In this document: piece after piece, positions 36,900 to 46,352 of the stretch
How the letters are laid out: each line of letters starts with the position of its first letter
Numbering within the stretch: position 1 is the stretch's first letter
NCBI GenBank assembly: GCA_014773175.1
Contig: VXCM01000788.1
Span: forward strand, 1 to 64,000
Reading direction: 5' to 3'
Source of the DNA: Lucifuga dentata
Taxonomy: Eukaryota > Chordata > Actinopteri > Ophidiiformes > Bythitidae
DNA length: 64,000 bases
The notes under the pieces: model-generated
What the model was told of the DNA's origin: nothing
Database searches by the model: none
The model's input: the letters and a program-made list of their open reading frames with translations, nothing else
Made by a program: the position numbers and the translations under genes

Positions 36900-39881
36900 A
36901 TCAGAGATCATCTAACTCTCACCCTCTGGGATTCTGGCTGATTTAAGAGGAAGTAGAGCAGACTGCTGACGGTGCATTTAATTGAAAACCTGGACTATAA
37001 AAGCTGCTGTTGTCCCTGGGATCGGCCCTTCTTTGGGCTGTGCAGTGGAGGAACCTGTCTGTCCAGTAGCAAACAGCAGCTCAGCCCATTTGTGGCCTGC
37101 ATAGATTTATCCAGAACATGTTAGTGTACAAACCTCTTCAGTAGCAGAAAACCCGTCAATCATTTTTAGAGTCGGTGCCTGATTGTGAAAAATGCAGCGC
37201 AAAAAAAAAGAAAAATGTCAGAAAGCCGAACTCACACAGGAGCTTTAGTTTCCTTGTAAATACTGAGCGCAAAAAATAAATGCATAATCAATACATCACC
37301 ATGAGAGGCTTGGAATCTATCCAGCTTACTGACTATGATGCAACAGCTCAACAGTCAAAGCAACAAGCAATGCAAATTGTTTCTTCTGAAATGCAAAAGT
37401 GCAGCAGGGATGCTGAGGACTATATGTCAGAGTGCATACTGCTTATCATTATCTAAACAAAAAGAATAACGACTTCAGCCCTCAAAGCCACACTGAGGAG
37501 TATTGGCTTTTATCTTTGCTTGCTTTGGCTTTGACTTAACTGATGGATCATACAAGGAAGAAGAGCATTTCTGCAACTTCAGGATTTCGCTGTGAGGAAT
37601 AAAAACATGTTTAGTGGAACACAAATCACCGGCTGGGAAAACATGCTGCATTTTATGAGCATTTCACCAAACTACCTGCTGAATTACACTGAATATTCCT
37701 TAATGAAGGAGTACCAAATGTGCAATCCCATCGATGTCTCATCTACAAGCAGCAGTTTGTTTATGATGGGACTATGCTGATTTTACCTGTTAAATTCAGT
37801 TTATTGGCTTTGGGGAGCATTATTCAACATGTGAAAATAACTTGGTATAGGGAGCTGTGTAAAGCCAGGAAAACTGACCTCATGACATCATGGAGTTCTC
37901 TTTGTATTGATGACAAAGACTACAAATGTGAAAAAGGAATATGGATCAGTAAAGCTACATCTATGCAAGCAGCAGCCTAATTCTTTTACACTTTTTGTTT
38001 TCTTCATTAGAGACATCATGGAGGTCAGTTTTCCAGACTTCACACAGCTTCCTCCTCAGTCTTTACACAGTTGTTTTCACATGCTAAAACAGTGCTCCCC
38101 AAGATCAATAAACTGGTCAGGAGACGCTCTTTAAGTAAAGAAAGGAGATTAGATCAGCAAATTTTTAAGGTAGAAAGATTTAAAGTGTTCAGTTTTGGAA
38201 CATTTGTGTTTTGTTTCCTGTTTTTTTTTTTTTTTTTTTTTTTTTTTGGATATTATTGATCTCTATGGACATTCTCTGATTGCTTTAAAGGTCATACAGA
38301 TATACTAATGAACTTTAAAACAAACAAAAAAAATACACATTTTGTATGAAGATGATAAATGAAACCCAAATCTCTCAGTTCTCATGTATCCTCTCCTACA
38401 TTTCACTCTAAATGAAGTCGCTGCAGTGTGCATTAGGAGCCATTTAATTCTTTACTCATTCATTTGACTTTGACAATGTGTTATTGATTTCACACACACA
38501 CCACACACAACTTAAAAAAAAGCCAGAGTCAGCTCTGCTGGCACTACATTGATTGTATGAATCTTTTTAGGTCCATTAAATACTTTCACAAAAGGTTAGC
38601 AGGCTATGCTTTGTACGCTTTTAGTAACATGGAAAGGAAACAAGCACAGTAGTGTGAGTGTAAATAAGCACCAAGTCAGATGATTCTCTCTCTCTCTCTC
38701 TCTCATCAATATCCTTAATGTTAGGTCATGCTCAGAGGCAGATCAAAAACAGGTTGGATCATTCCCAAAATAAAGCACTACTGACCCATTCTTCTTCACC
38801 ATAATTCATTAGCACAGGCAGGTTAAAGGACCACACCAGTGTATTTGCAAGTTTAGCTTTTGCAAGTCTTGCACACTTTACTGTATACTGCTGACAACCA
38901 CGTTTGAATGCATGCTGTAGTGTTTTAGATTTGTGAATGTACTTTTCCTACCTTCCAGACAGCCATGATTTATTTCCATATAATATGAAAATCAATTAGC
39001 AGACTCACAAAACTCACCTTCTATGTGTGCAATCCATCAGAATGAGCATCAAATCAGCTTTTATTTTTGTCAGAGTTAAATCACCATAATCAGGTTATGC
39101 ACTGCAGTAGTTTCAAATCATTCTGCACCTGTTATCACACAATGATCATGTAGCTTTGACAAACAAATGCAGACTTGATATTCCAAGCAAGTTTCAGGAG
39201 TCTGCTGACTGATTTTCACAGCATCAAAACAGTGGAGTGGCTGCCTGGTAGGCTGCAACAAAACGCTAAAACCTGGAAGAAAAACATACTGTATACTGTT
39301 TATTTCCTGCAGTTCTACTATAGGAAATATATTCATTTCCACAGCTGCAATACTACCATAAACACAGAGGGTTTTATCATTGCTATAAATGGCAATCTAG
39401 TCTTAAATATGCTGACTTTAAACTATCATAAATTTATCACTATAAGAAAATGTACAGCTATAGGTGTTTATAATAACCTAGTTTACTCTTTTTTTAAAGA
39501 CTTTCTTATTCGTTCTTCTTGCAAATGCTTCTCCCCAGCAAGATGACTAAGAAGAACACTTTAATGGACAGAATGCTTCTCACCGGTAGTATGATCCATC
39601 GGTCCAGAGCCGTTGAGCAGCACCGAATGCAGGTGAGGGTTCGTCTTCTCCAGCGCGGAGCAAAACTCTGAGAAATGGTCTCTGTCTTTACTCATGAGCA
39701 TCTTGAGGAGAAGCTCCACTTTCTCCGGGCTGGAGGAGCAGCCATGGCTCAGCTCGAAGCGTTCAGCCGGACTCAGAGCTCCGGAATGAGCCAAAACCTC
39801 TACGACTCGCTCCGCGTCTGGGATCGACTCCACCAACTTCTGGTAACAATTCTCCAGCAACTCTTTATGTTTGGGCTCCAT
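10324..39881 (-). CDS. dlg5: Discs large homologue 5, complete coding region, 33 exons
   Basis: Dlg5 is a membrane-associated guanylate-kinase (MAGUK) scaffold at cell junctions and the ciliary base, known for roles in N-cadherin delivery, epithelial polarity and Hippo signalling. Coding exons read from the ATG: 39584-39881, 33793-33861, 32542-32710, 32144-32287, 29202-29385, 27769-28025, 27185-27560, 26688-26918, 25265-25449, 25004-25129, 24631-24763, 24387-24511, 24104-24279, 23918-24021, 23552-23644, 22327-23304, 21397-21520, 21040-21181, 20437-20558, 19819-19902, 19469-19628, 17993-18155, 17766-17899, 17247-17411, 16916-17099, 16513-16661, 15996-16166, 15663-15859, 15059-15202, 14747-14874, 13235-13344, 12005-12114, 10324-10427. 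All junctions are GT-AG and the phases join without a shift once a 63-bp assembly duplication in exon 7 is removed. Predicted length is about 1,991 aa, against 1,919 in human as I recall it. Domain order: CARD-like, coiled coil, PDZ1-2, low-complexity linker, PDZ3-4, SH3, guanylate kinase-like. Teleosts have dlg5a and dlg5b; which one this is cannot be told. Confidence 0.97.
10428..12004 (-). other. dlg5: dlg5 intron 32
   Basis: This last intron contains a direct duplication of about 350 bp (about 10,540-10,890 and 11,225-11,560) and, at its distal edge, a partial TTAA-type element (11,544 to about 11,835). No coding sequence is seen. Confidence 0.7.
11544..11835 (+). mobile_element. TTAA element, family 2, partial copy in dlg5 intron 32
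   Basis: Begins TTAAAGGAGAAATATTAAGC and contains the family 2 phrases ACTTCTGTAACATGTTGATG and GGTTAGACACGCCCACCAAG. The right half is missing. Confidence 0.5.
12115..14746 (-). other. dlg5: dlg5 introns 31 and 30
   Basis: Intron 31 (12,115-13,234) holds a small direct repeat of ACAATACCTGTGTCCTTC at about 12,950-13,000 and a T-run gap scar at 13,087. Intron 30 (13,345-14,746) is largely occupied by a MITE copy at 13,625-14,277. Exon 31 lies between them. Confidence 0.7.
13625..14277 (-). mobile_element. TTAA MITE, family 1, copy in dlg5 intron 30
   Basis: Complete copy with TTAA at each end (13,625-13,628 and 14,274-14,277) and long inverted ends. Its length is inflated by a 63-bp assembly duplication around the N at 13,842; the true length would be about 589 bp. 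Confidence 0.85.
15663..16166 (-). CDS. dlg5: dlg5 exons 27-28: SH3 and hook
   Basis: Exon 27 (15996-16166) gives ALYERVAEVEQELNFKKDDI and the WQLDENAQKLEKGQIPSKY tail, the MAGUK-type SH3 with its ALYD-like start. Exon 28 (15663-15859) is the basic hook, including SKTLSAAARRSFFRRRQKHK and RSGSKDGKDL. Together they cover about residues 1,671-1,793. Confidence 0.96.
16513..17411 (-). CDS. dlg5: dlg5 exons 24-26: PDZ4
   Basis: Exon 24 (17247-17411) is a Thr/Pro/Ser-rich link including DNHSTIDTLSEQDEGTMTPP. Exon 25 (16916-17099) starts PDZ4 with RLVRLKKIQVELGVQICGGN and VESLEDDSPAKSPDGLLPGD; exon 26 (16513-16661) continues with YNGISMKNKTKEEAYLEMLK and runs into the SH3 lead. The ELGV loop is present. 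The acceptor of exon 25 was chosen at 17,099 because nearer AG sites give a stop or the wrong frame. Confidence 0.95.
17766..18155 (-). CDS. dlg5: dlg5 exons 22-23: PDZ3
   Basis: Exon 22 (17993-18155) codes PYLEEPRSVTVQKGAEPLGI then IVSGENGGVFVSKVTAGSIA; exon 23 (17766-17899) codes FNGINLRNANEQQARLVIGQ and CDTVTILAQYNPH. The PLGI carboxylate-binding loop is intact. The domain covers about residues 1,408-1,495. Confidence 0.96.
18156..19468 (-). other. dlg5: dlg5 intron 21
   Basis: AT-rich intron with an A-run at 18,683-18,706 and no recognisable gene or repeat family. I see nothing else in it. Confidence 0.6.
19469..21520 (-). CDS. dlg5: dlg5 exons 17-21: linker between PDZ2 and PDZ3
   Basis: Exons 21397-21520, 21040-21181, 20437-20558, 19819-19902 and 19469-19628 (about residues 1196-1406) code a Pro/Ser-rich linker. 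Recognisable stretches are AVMRNPVYTAWSHE, HQGRLSLDLSHKC, NSLPSSARLGS, LQFRAERIKIPPTRYPR and SLSHSECSSPTPPMSPVNLE, each matching mammalian Dlg5 in order. Exon 19's acceptor is set by phase: only the TTTTAG|CCCCC site keeps the frame. The donor half of exon 20 is present twice because of an assembly duplication around the N at 19,797. Confidence 0.9.
19734..19860. other. Assembly duplication around N 19,797 (dlg5 exon 20)
   Basis: 19,734-19,796 and 19,798-19,860 are identical 63-bp sequences. They include the donor and last 42 nt of dlg5 exon 20, so the first copy (19,755-19,796) is a false exon fragment. Confidence 0.88.
22327..23304 (-). CDS. dlg5: dlg5 exon 16: large low-complexity central exon
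   Basis: This 978-nt, 326-codon exon is by far the largest and starts and ends in phase 0. It codes a Ser/Pro/Gln-rich, probably disordered linker (about residues 870-1195). Conserved islands are CSGQNLFESLRDSDKLYRLQ, STQTDIYC, the block LSIYKKPKQRKSIFDVNTFR and RRRYRPKSAPALRR. A Cys/His/Asn-rich patch at about residues 896-924 is not in the human protein as I remember it. The upstream acceptor uses a CCTCT pentamer repeat as its pyrimidine tract. Confidence 0.95.
23552..24021 (-). CDS. dlg5: dlg5 exons 14-15 (with the end of exon 13): PDZ2
   Basis: Exon 14 (23918-24021) gives DSGIGLESGVFVASVAPGSP followed by GDRLLV; exon 15 (23552-23644) gives INGITVDNKSLSECEALLRN and the last strand SLSISLMK. 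This is a compact PDZ fold at about residues 790-869, and exon 16 begins immediately after it. Confidence 0.95.
24104..24763 (-). CDS. dlg5: dlg5 exons 11-13: PDZ1
   Basis: Exon 11 (24631-24763) codes the conserved pre-PDZ segment SSHDSAIDTDSMEWETEVVE. Exon 12 (24387-24511) and exon 13 (24104-24279) code PDZ1 at about residues 704-800, with DCGIFVSKVDKGSIADGRLK, VNDWLLKINDVDLTNKDRKQ and the closing VINMVVRRRK strand. The peptide-binding loop is not a canonical GLGF, as in other Dlg5 proteins. Confidence 0.95.
25004..29385 (-). CDS. dlg5: dlg5 exons 5-10: long coiled coil
   Basis: Exons 29202-29385, 27769-28025, 27185-27560, 26688-26918, 25265-25449 and 25004-25129 code about residues 227-659. 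They are almost entirely Glu/Lys/Arg/Gln-rich heptad sequence, for example KLYDTAVDKLEAMKTDYETL and RRDWAFQERDKIVAERESIR, the latter matching mammalian Dlg5. This is the dimerisation and cargo-binding coiled coil. Exon 7 contains an assembly-made repeat of 21 codons (one of them X) around the N at 27,279. Exon 8 is 231 nt, phase 0 at both ends, so it could be skipped without a frameshift. Confidence 0.93.
27217..27341. other. Assembly duplication around N 27,279 (dlg5 exon 7)
   Basis: 27,217-27,278 and 27,280-27,341 are identical 62-bp sequences inside coding exon 7. With the N they add 63 nt, exactly 21 codons. Confidence 0.9.
30667..31348 (-). mobile_element. TTAA MITE, family 1, copy in dlg5 intron 4
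   Basis: Complete copy with TTAAAGGACCATACCACCC at the left and its inverse at the right. Three single-N scars (30,811, 31,093 and 31,284) with 65- and 67-bp duplications inflate it. Its right TTAA is also the left TTAA of the next element. Confidence 0.85.
31345..31792 (+). mobile_element. TTAA element, family 2, in dlg5 intron 4
   Basis: 448-bp element beginning TTAAAGGGAACATA and ending CATATGTCCCTTTAA, so short inverted ends plus TTAA at each side. Interior motifs (ATCAACATGTAACACA, GACACAACCAC) recur at 59,543-60,035. No coding frame. Confidence 0.75.
32144..33861 (-). CDS. dlg5: dlg5 exons 2-4: Ser-rich linker and start of the coiled coil
   Basis: Exon 2 (33793-33861) codes a Ser-rich link (YSVLSTMPSDSESSSSLSS) nearly identical to the human protein as I recall it. 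Exon 3 (32542-32710) carries QVNEKMETVLFQLRHVTRER and exon 4 (32144-32287) carries YERLKLQCMKAMADLQSLQN, the first coiled-coil helices (about residues 133-227). Exon phases are 1, 2 and 2. Confidence 0.93.
33044..33111. repeat. TG microsatellite
   Basis: About 29 TG units followed by TCTG units, in dlg5 intron 2. Confidence 0.95.
36731..36895. other. Assembly gap (67 N) between poly-A and poly-T runs
   Basis: 53 A residues (36,731-36,783), then 67 N, then 45 T residues (36,851-36,895). The mirror-image homopolymers on both sides are typical of failed gap filling rather than real sequence. Confidence 0.9.
38823..38995 (+). mobile_element. Diverged family 1 MITE fragment
   Basis: Starts TTAAAGGACCACACCAGTG and retains the TTTTCCTACCTTCCAGAC interior motif, but is much more divergent than the other copies and lacks the other end. 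Confidence 0.55.
39584..39881 (-). CDS. dlg5: dlg5 exon 1: start codon and CARD-like N-terminus
   Basis: Codes for residues 1-99, beginning MEPKHKELLENCYQKLVESI. The helical pattern, with ALSPAERFEL and the motif KVELLLKMLMSKDRDHF, matches the N-terminal death-fold/CARD-like region of Dlg5 used in protein contacts. The exon ends in phase 1 at ACCG|GTGAGA. Intron 1 (33,862-39,583) is the longest of the gene. Confidence 0.95.
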
Positions 39882-40330
39882 CTTTGTTATTTCCTTCTCC
39901 TCTTTATCGTAACTAATTCAGAGTCGGTTTCTCAATTCCTGATATTCAGCTTCACTTCGGGCTGGTGTCGTAAGTCCCAGAAACTGCGTTGAAAACAGAG
40001 TTTGGACGCTTTTCCAGGCGAATCGAAGGATAAGCAAGTAGCCATATTTGTTGTCCAAGGCTGTTGACTAAGATAAAACAGCAACACATTTTCTCAACCG
40101 TTGCTCCACTTTCATTGGTCAACCGCGTCGTCCTTCCTAAAAATAAAAAATAAAAAATGCGCCTGCAAACGCTTTAAAGACGCCGTCGTCCCCGAAGTCA
40201 ACTTGTTTCTACATGTTGGAAAGTGTAGAAACTCTTTAACAGCTCTATCTGTGTGACTACAAACTCCGCCATATCTTAGTGTTCTAGCAGCTGGAGCTCT
40301 CAGCCAATCAGGTTTCAGTGCAATGGATTT
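39882..40330 (-). promoter_or_regulatory. dlg5: dlg5 5' UTR and probable promoter
   Basis: The region upstream of the dlg5 ATG is CpG-rich around 40,115-40,200. It has a CCAAT box on the minus strand (40,114-40,118, about 230 bp upstream of the ATG) and another CCAAT on the plus strand (40,304-40,308). No clear TATA box is seen. The transcription start is not determined. Confidence 0.45.
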
Positions 40331-40451
40331 TTAAGGTAAAAGGGGCGTGGTCTTGTTTTAGACACACCTGATTTCCCGCCGCTTTAATTCCCATCAGAAT
40401 AATCTCCCAGGAGGTTGTATTTCTGGAGAGTTCTATTTGGACTATGGCGTT

Positions 40452-40896
40452 TACAGCGCTGGCCAAAAGTATTGTACCCCATGTATTTTTGTGTAAACTT
40501 TTCTTTCTGAGTTAAAATACCATTCCAAACACAGCAAAATTATTATTTTTAATGTGTTAAAGTACAACTGAAAAAAAGTTCTTAATAGTGTTAAGGTAGG
40601 AAGACACTTTTGACATATTGTTGAGATTTTAAGAAAAATGCCAATAGTATTAGTAGAGATCAAACAGGAAGTTAAAACATCTTCTTTGAGTCAGTCTTTC
40701 ACTGGCTTGTAGAAATATTGTAGTCATATTACCTACTCTGAAATCCAAATTTAATTCTAAAGAATAGTTGAATATTCTGAACAAATACTCAACTACTTGT
40801 AAAACACCAATAAATTAATTTTGTTGTTTTTGGAGTGGTACTTTGGTAAAGTTTACACAAAAATACATAGGGGTGCAATACTTTTGGCCAGGTGTA
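40452..40896. mobile_element. Non-autonomous Tc1/mariner-type element (MITE)
   Basis: The two ends are inverted copies of about 50 bp starting TACA...CTGGCCAAAAGTATTG and reading on through a shared ATGTATTTTTGTGTAAACTT. The GGCCAAAAGTATT core is the classic end of fish Tc1-like transposons, and a TA flanks each side, as expected for TA target duplication. The 350-bp interior has no transposase frame. Class is from family knowledge; structure is seen directly. Confidence 0.85.
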
Positions 40897-42179
40897 GGTG
40901 TGAGTTGAAAGTGACAATATCCCACTTTATGGATGTATTTTTTTAAAGGTACAGTATACCTACAAAAGATTGCTAAAGTACACTATAATATTGGGAAATT
41001 ACTTTACAATTCATGTAATAGTGCTATCAGGATTATACATGTGTCTGTGCCGTAAAGTAGATCTGATATTTGCAAACATATTGTATAATTGCAATTGATA
41101 TTGCTGCAGAGATGTATGCTATATCCATATCCTATTTGGTAACCTGGCACAACAATTTCCTTTGGGATAAATACAGTTTGAAAACCTTTTGTACACTTAT
41201 AATACTGGACATTTCCTATAATTCCCGTAATATTACTCGTAAATGCTCTACATCTGTAGTAACCTTATCATGATGCTGGCTAATACTTTTTCAGTCTATC
41301 ATGGCATCAGTATATTTCCATGTTTCTACCATGCAGTAGGTTTGTTTCTGGCCTTATTTTTCTTTTTATGGTTCATATTGTGTTCATATCTGACTTTTTG
41401 TGACTCTCTCTCTCTCTCTCTCTCTCTCTCAGAAGTCCCAGAAGCAATCAAATCCTACACTGAATGCCCTCTAATTTAACATTGAGGCAGTATCATAGAT
41501 TTTATTAACCAATTTGATATCGGTACACCACTCTGCAATCTTTACTTTCAGAATATACAGTATAATCTGGATTGTCCCCTGACACATCTGCACCGATAAG
41601 CTTTCTTCTGCTCCACATAATCCATCAGATCCCAAAGGGTCAGATGTCACATGTACCAAGACTGAGATCCTTCAGAAAGCATCTGGAAATCCAGAATGAA
41701 GTCATAGATACATTTCTCTATATGTGCTTATTTGTAGCCTACATAAAGATTGAAATGAACATGGAAATGCGCTTTGAGCTCGTTTATTCTGCTCTGTATT
41801 ACTAAGGCCTTCAGTGTGTGAATAACTCTAATGTAGAGTGAGCTAAAGCATACTCACTCAGCTTTAAAGCTCAGTGTGGTTCATTGCATGCATACGTTTC
41901 CCCACTTATGTGTAAAATAGCTTTAACAATGCAGGTGGTCATGTAATAACTTGTCTAATTTATTTTCTTAGCATGAAAAATCCATTTGATAACCATCCAG
42001 AATGTTAACAAATTCCTAGAAACATCACTTGAGCTGGAAAAATAAATAAATAAATACATTTTTTTTTTAAATGGGGCTGTACCATTCAATGTCATGCTGT
42101 TTTTGGCATCAACCTTCTGGAGTCCAAAGTAATTTTTTTGCAATTTATTTTTATTGAATTTGTTTTTCATTTGCCACTG

Positions 42180-42180
<1 letters not shown>

Positions 42181-42240
<60 letters not shown>
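42181..42240. repeat. GATA microsatellite
   Basis: Fifteen perfect GATA units in the intergenic region between dlg5 and anxa11. Confidence 0.95.
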
Positions 42241-44406
42241 TACACACATATATATAATTTGGTTTGTATAATTATAACATTTTATTTGATGGCACTAAAA
42301 CTCAAGAATGTTCTTCAATGAGGTATGGAGGAATTGTTTAGAATCAATGTTCTAAGATTTTTAATTTTACCTTTTTTTCTATAGCTATTTATATAGCAGA
42401 TTTATGGTTATTTTTTGTAACTTTAAAATATTTGTTAAGTTTTTTGCATTTTCTGAAATTTTTGAAAATGGAGTAAAAATCAAGAACCTTGTCGATGGGT
42501 TTGTAAACCTATTTTTCAGATATCACAGGATGAACTACAGTGCGTTCACTGCAGGTTGGATACTGATATCTGCTGCTACATCTCATTTTGTGTCATTTTC
42601 TGATCCTTGACCTTGTAATTTGCTGATATGCACTCATGAAGTTTAAAGCATGATTATGTCATTGGATGGAAATCATGATTATCTCTCTCAATAACATAGT
42701 AGTGATAAAGGCTGCTGTTGGGGGTGAATTAAGGTAAAATGTTGTTTATCTCAATATAGCCTCAATACAGATTCATTGAGTAGGATTTTTCAATCTCCAA
42801 CTATGCTAAAATACAGACCAATCTCAATAGTGACAGAGATTATAATCATCAATCAGAATATGGATGATTTGAGTGGGAATTTTCATTTTGTAGACTACAT
42901 TTAATAGACAGAGCTGGGTATCACTTGCCAAATTCTCTTCATTTATGTGTCTCCTCCCCCCNCCCCCTTGAGCTTGTAGGTGTTCATTCCAAAATAATGC
43001 ATGGAACATATCCAGTATTTCTGAGGATCTAAAATGTATGTGGGATGTTAGATTCTTTGCTAATCTGTCTGCTTTTAATGGGTTATGGATGCATTTCTAT
43101 AGGTGTGAACCTGAAGTTTTGGCACTTCTACAATGTTCAACGCATACTCCCTTCTATATAAACTTGAGTCAAAATAACAAAGGAATAACGTGTCTCCTTT
43201 AAGAGAAGTAAGAAAAGAAAAAAAATGTAAGAGAAGTAGAAAAAGCTCTAGTGATGTGATGGAAGTGTGAAGGTCCGGAGCCAATCAAAGAATGACCTTC
43301 ACAGCTCCTGTCTCCCACCAGGAGTGGACACAGGAGGATATTATTGATTGACACGACTTCCATACGTATGTTGCTGACATCCTCGAGCCATTGTAACCGT
43401 GTGTGTGTGTGTGTGCAAATGAGTGCCCAGAAAGGCTGCAGCACTGTGGAGTATGCTCCCATCATCCACATATTAATAATTAAAGACATTTTGCCTAGAA
43501 GTCAGGATCAGAAACGAGTTGTTTTTGTCAGTAAAAATAAAAGCAAACCATGTACGAGCCTGATACATATTCATCTGTCTTTGACCTCAGGCTGGTAGCT
43601 GCTTTTCATTCTGATGTGGAAAGGAATTTATTATATTTACTCAAATACTTTTCAAATACAATTTGAAGTATCATCATAAATTGAATATTTCCATCACTAC
43701 ATTCATCTGACAGCTGTAGTTACTAGACAGTTTTCTGATTCAGATTTTAACATGAGATAAACTCAGAAAATATCAGACATCCTTCTTTCATTTCTTGCCT
43801 TCCTTTTTTTCTACAGTCCTTGTTTCTTATATTTCCTTTACTACCAGTCTGTTTTTATCTCCTTCCTTATTTCTTCTATTTCTCCCCTTTGTTCCTTAAT
43901 TTCTTTGATTTTCTGGATTATTATTTCCTTCCTTCCTTCCATCTTTTCTCCCTTCTCTTCCTCTTTTTTGGTCTCTTTCTTTGTTCTCTCTCTTGTTCCC
44001 TTTCCTCTTGACTGATCTGGAAATATGAAAATCCCTAAAGCTGGAGATACAAGGTTGAAGCATAACTAAATTCAACTCTTCTTCTTCATGTTTATCCTGG
44101 ATATTTGAGTACATCTCACTGCCAATACCTGTTTACTTTTACTTGAGAAAAAATTTGCATACAGAAGTATTTTTCACTGTGCGATTTACTTAAGTAAAAG
44201 ATCAGACTATTTCAAAGTTTACACTGTGCAGATACAGAAATGTGAAGTGATGAAGGTGCAGAAGAATTGAGGCTCATTGCACCAACAGGCAGAGAACAAC
44301 AGAAATATGGCATCAGGGCTACATAGACTCTATTTATAGCCTGAAGAAAAGCTCTCAGTGTGTGTCACTCTGCTGCTCCCTGCCAATGAACTGTGAAGAA
44401 AACTTG

Positions 44407-44407
<1 letters not shown>

Positions 44408-44443
<36 letters not shown>
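44408..44443. repeat. CA microsatellite
   Basis: Eighteen CA units, intergenic. Confidence 0.95.
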
Positions 44444-44445
<2 letters not shown>

Positions 44446-45631
44446 ATCACTTATGTAAGCCATATTGCACCTTTTAACAGAAGGTGCTGACTTGCTTCCT
44501 GCATTGGTGCTGCTGAAATGAGATCTCGGCTTTGAAATGCAAATTCTTCATTGTGTTTCCGGCTCATTGTGGAAAATCCAGTTAATGTTTTATGCAAACA
44601 TAATCCCACTTAACAAACACAATTAGAATACGTCAAAATTATCTTTTTAATTGAAATGAATAGTGGCTTTATGTATGTCTGAGGAGACAATGCAGCTATT
44701 AAATAGCAAATGTTAAAAAATGACAAATAAAATGATTAATTTTAACTCAAAATGGCAAATTAGAGTTAGTAAAAAATATAGTCAATTCTAAGACAAAATG
44801 CAGTTACACAACCAGAAAAGTGATACCTCATATGAACTAAGAGCCCTCTACTGGCTGCAAAAGATAGTACAAATGAGTAATGAACTGAAAGAAAATGATA
44901 TAAACCAAATGTTACAAACCACACATTTTATACATCACATTCAGTTTATCAGCCATGTGGAGCACAATTTAGCAGATAAAAACAACTAGATAAACGCTTC
45001 TGTTGCTGTAGAGGGTATAGAAACAGACCCTTATGACATCACATTTACTTCCTGTTGGTGGTGAAGATGAAGTTAGAAAACTAAAGCCATGTCTACGGGG
45101 TTGAATTTTCTTGCTGCTTAAAGTAAAGCAACAACATGAACTATCACTTGTGATGTATAGAGGTCGGTTATTCTAACTTTGCATAGCACCCTCTACAGCC
45201 ATAAAGCAGGTTCACAGGTTGAGTAGTGCTTCTCATGATCAATAATCTGAATTTGATGTGTAAAAGTGGCGAAATCCCCCTTTATGAACCAAACAATGTC
45301 ATAATTACATTTCTGCAGCCATACAAGTCTGAATATGGCTTGATTACAATGATAAATATACTTCTATTTAACGGTATTCCTGACAAAAAGGCACCATATC
45401 AGTAATCAGTCATTATACTTTGGGTTTTCAGCTAAAATATCAAAGGAAAACATTCTCTTAAAGAATGAATGGAAATGTTCAGACATAAAAAGCATAATGA
45501 AAGTGTGGAATATAACTGATATGAAGCTGAAATGTTTTGAAGTGAGATGATAATTGCATAGACTTGGAAGCAGATGTTAGTTGACACGGACACGCTAAGG
45601 ATGGAGTAGATAACTTTACATAATCAACATC

Positions 45632-45637
45632 TTTATT
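45632..45637 (-). terminator. anxa11: Candidate anxa11 polyadenylation signal
   Basis: An AATAAA hexamer on the minus strand about 715 nt after the anxa11 stop codon. Position fits a modest 3' UTR, but no RNA evidence is available and other hexamers could be used. Confidence 0.3.
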
Positions 45638-46352
45638 TCTCACATTCAAAATGCACTGAGAATTTAACGTGACCGAATTCTATTTGATTTGACAAGCGTT
45701 ACATAAAGATTCACATGCTGATTTAATCAGACATGGATGAAATTTTTGGCAGTGAGGTAAAATCACCTCAATTACATAAAAGTGCTGCATGTATTCAATA
45801 TAATTTTAATTCTATATTTTATATTGTATTGATATCCCATAGGATAATTTTGATAAATTCTGAAATAATAAGAGCTGAGGTCCATTTTAGGTTAGAATTT
45901 TTGGTGTTGTTAACCTAACAACACCAAAAAGTATTGGGAAAAAAAAATTTGTTATATATATATACACGTATACTGTATGTGTATATATATATATATAATT
46001 TGACTTCATAATCACTGTAAAGTACCTGGAACTTTGTGTCGAGATTTTTTTTTTTTTTTTTNTTTTTTTTTTTTTTTTGAAAGAGTTCATAAGGCTTCCA
46101 TTTCTTACTTCATGATGAAAAGTTATCGACTGCATCTTTACAAATATTTTCTTTTTGGCAACATCTAATACACCACAGTAGCAAATAAAAATCAAATATA
46201 TCTCTGAAAAGAGTTTGAAGTTAATACAGATCGAGTGTTGTTCTAAGAAAACTAACTGCATGCATCAGAGGTGACCATAACTTCATATAACTTTTTTCAA
46301 TACGGACATACTGTATATGTTTTGTCCTGATATATTTTATCTTGCTGTCTGT

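Larger units (their letters stand above)
33862..39583 (-). other. dlg5: dlg5 intron 1
   Basis: This 5.7-kb first intron holds a fish repeat with the motif TGTAGCGCCCCCTATAGGCC (about 34,470-34,600), a 14-bp-arm palindrome (34,413-34,441), the 67-N gap (36,784-36,850) between an A-run and a T-run, and a diverged MITE fragment (about 38,823-38,995). No exon is seen. Confidence 0.65.
40331..46352. other. Intergenic: dlg5 upstream and anxa11 downstream
   Basis: About 6 kb with no gene I can recognise; short open frames lack homology. It holds a Tc1-like MITE (40,452-40,896), a CT repeat (41,404-41,430), a GATA repeat (42,181-42,240), a CA repeat (44,408-44,443), a 12-bp inverted repeat with GCTGTAGAGGGT ends (45,005-45,199), a perfect hairpin (45,898-45,930) and a T-run with an N (46,062). 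The anxa11 3' UTR should lie just below 46,353. Confidence 0.6.

Noticed and set aside
40451..40663. 70-codon minus-strand open frame
   Set aside because: It lies inside the Tc1-like MITE, overlaps its terminal repeat and has no transposase motifs.
39882..46352. Possible extra gene (for example plac9, near ANXA11 in mammals) between dlg5 and anxa11
   Set aside because: I looked for a recognisable conserved exon and saw none; the short frames lack homology and splice context.
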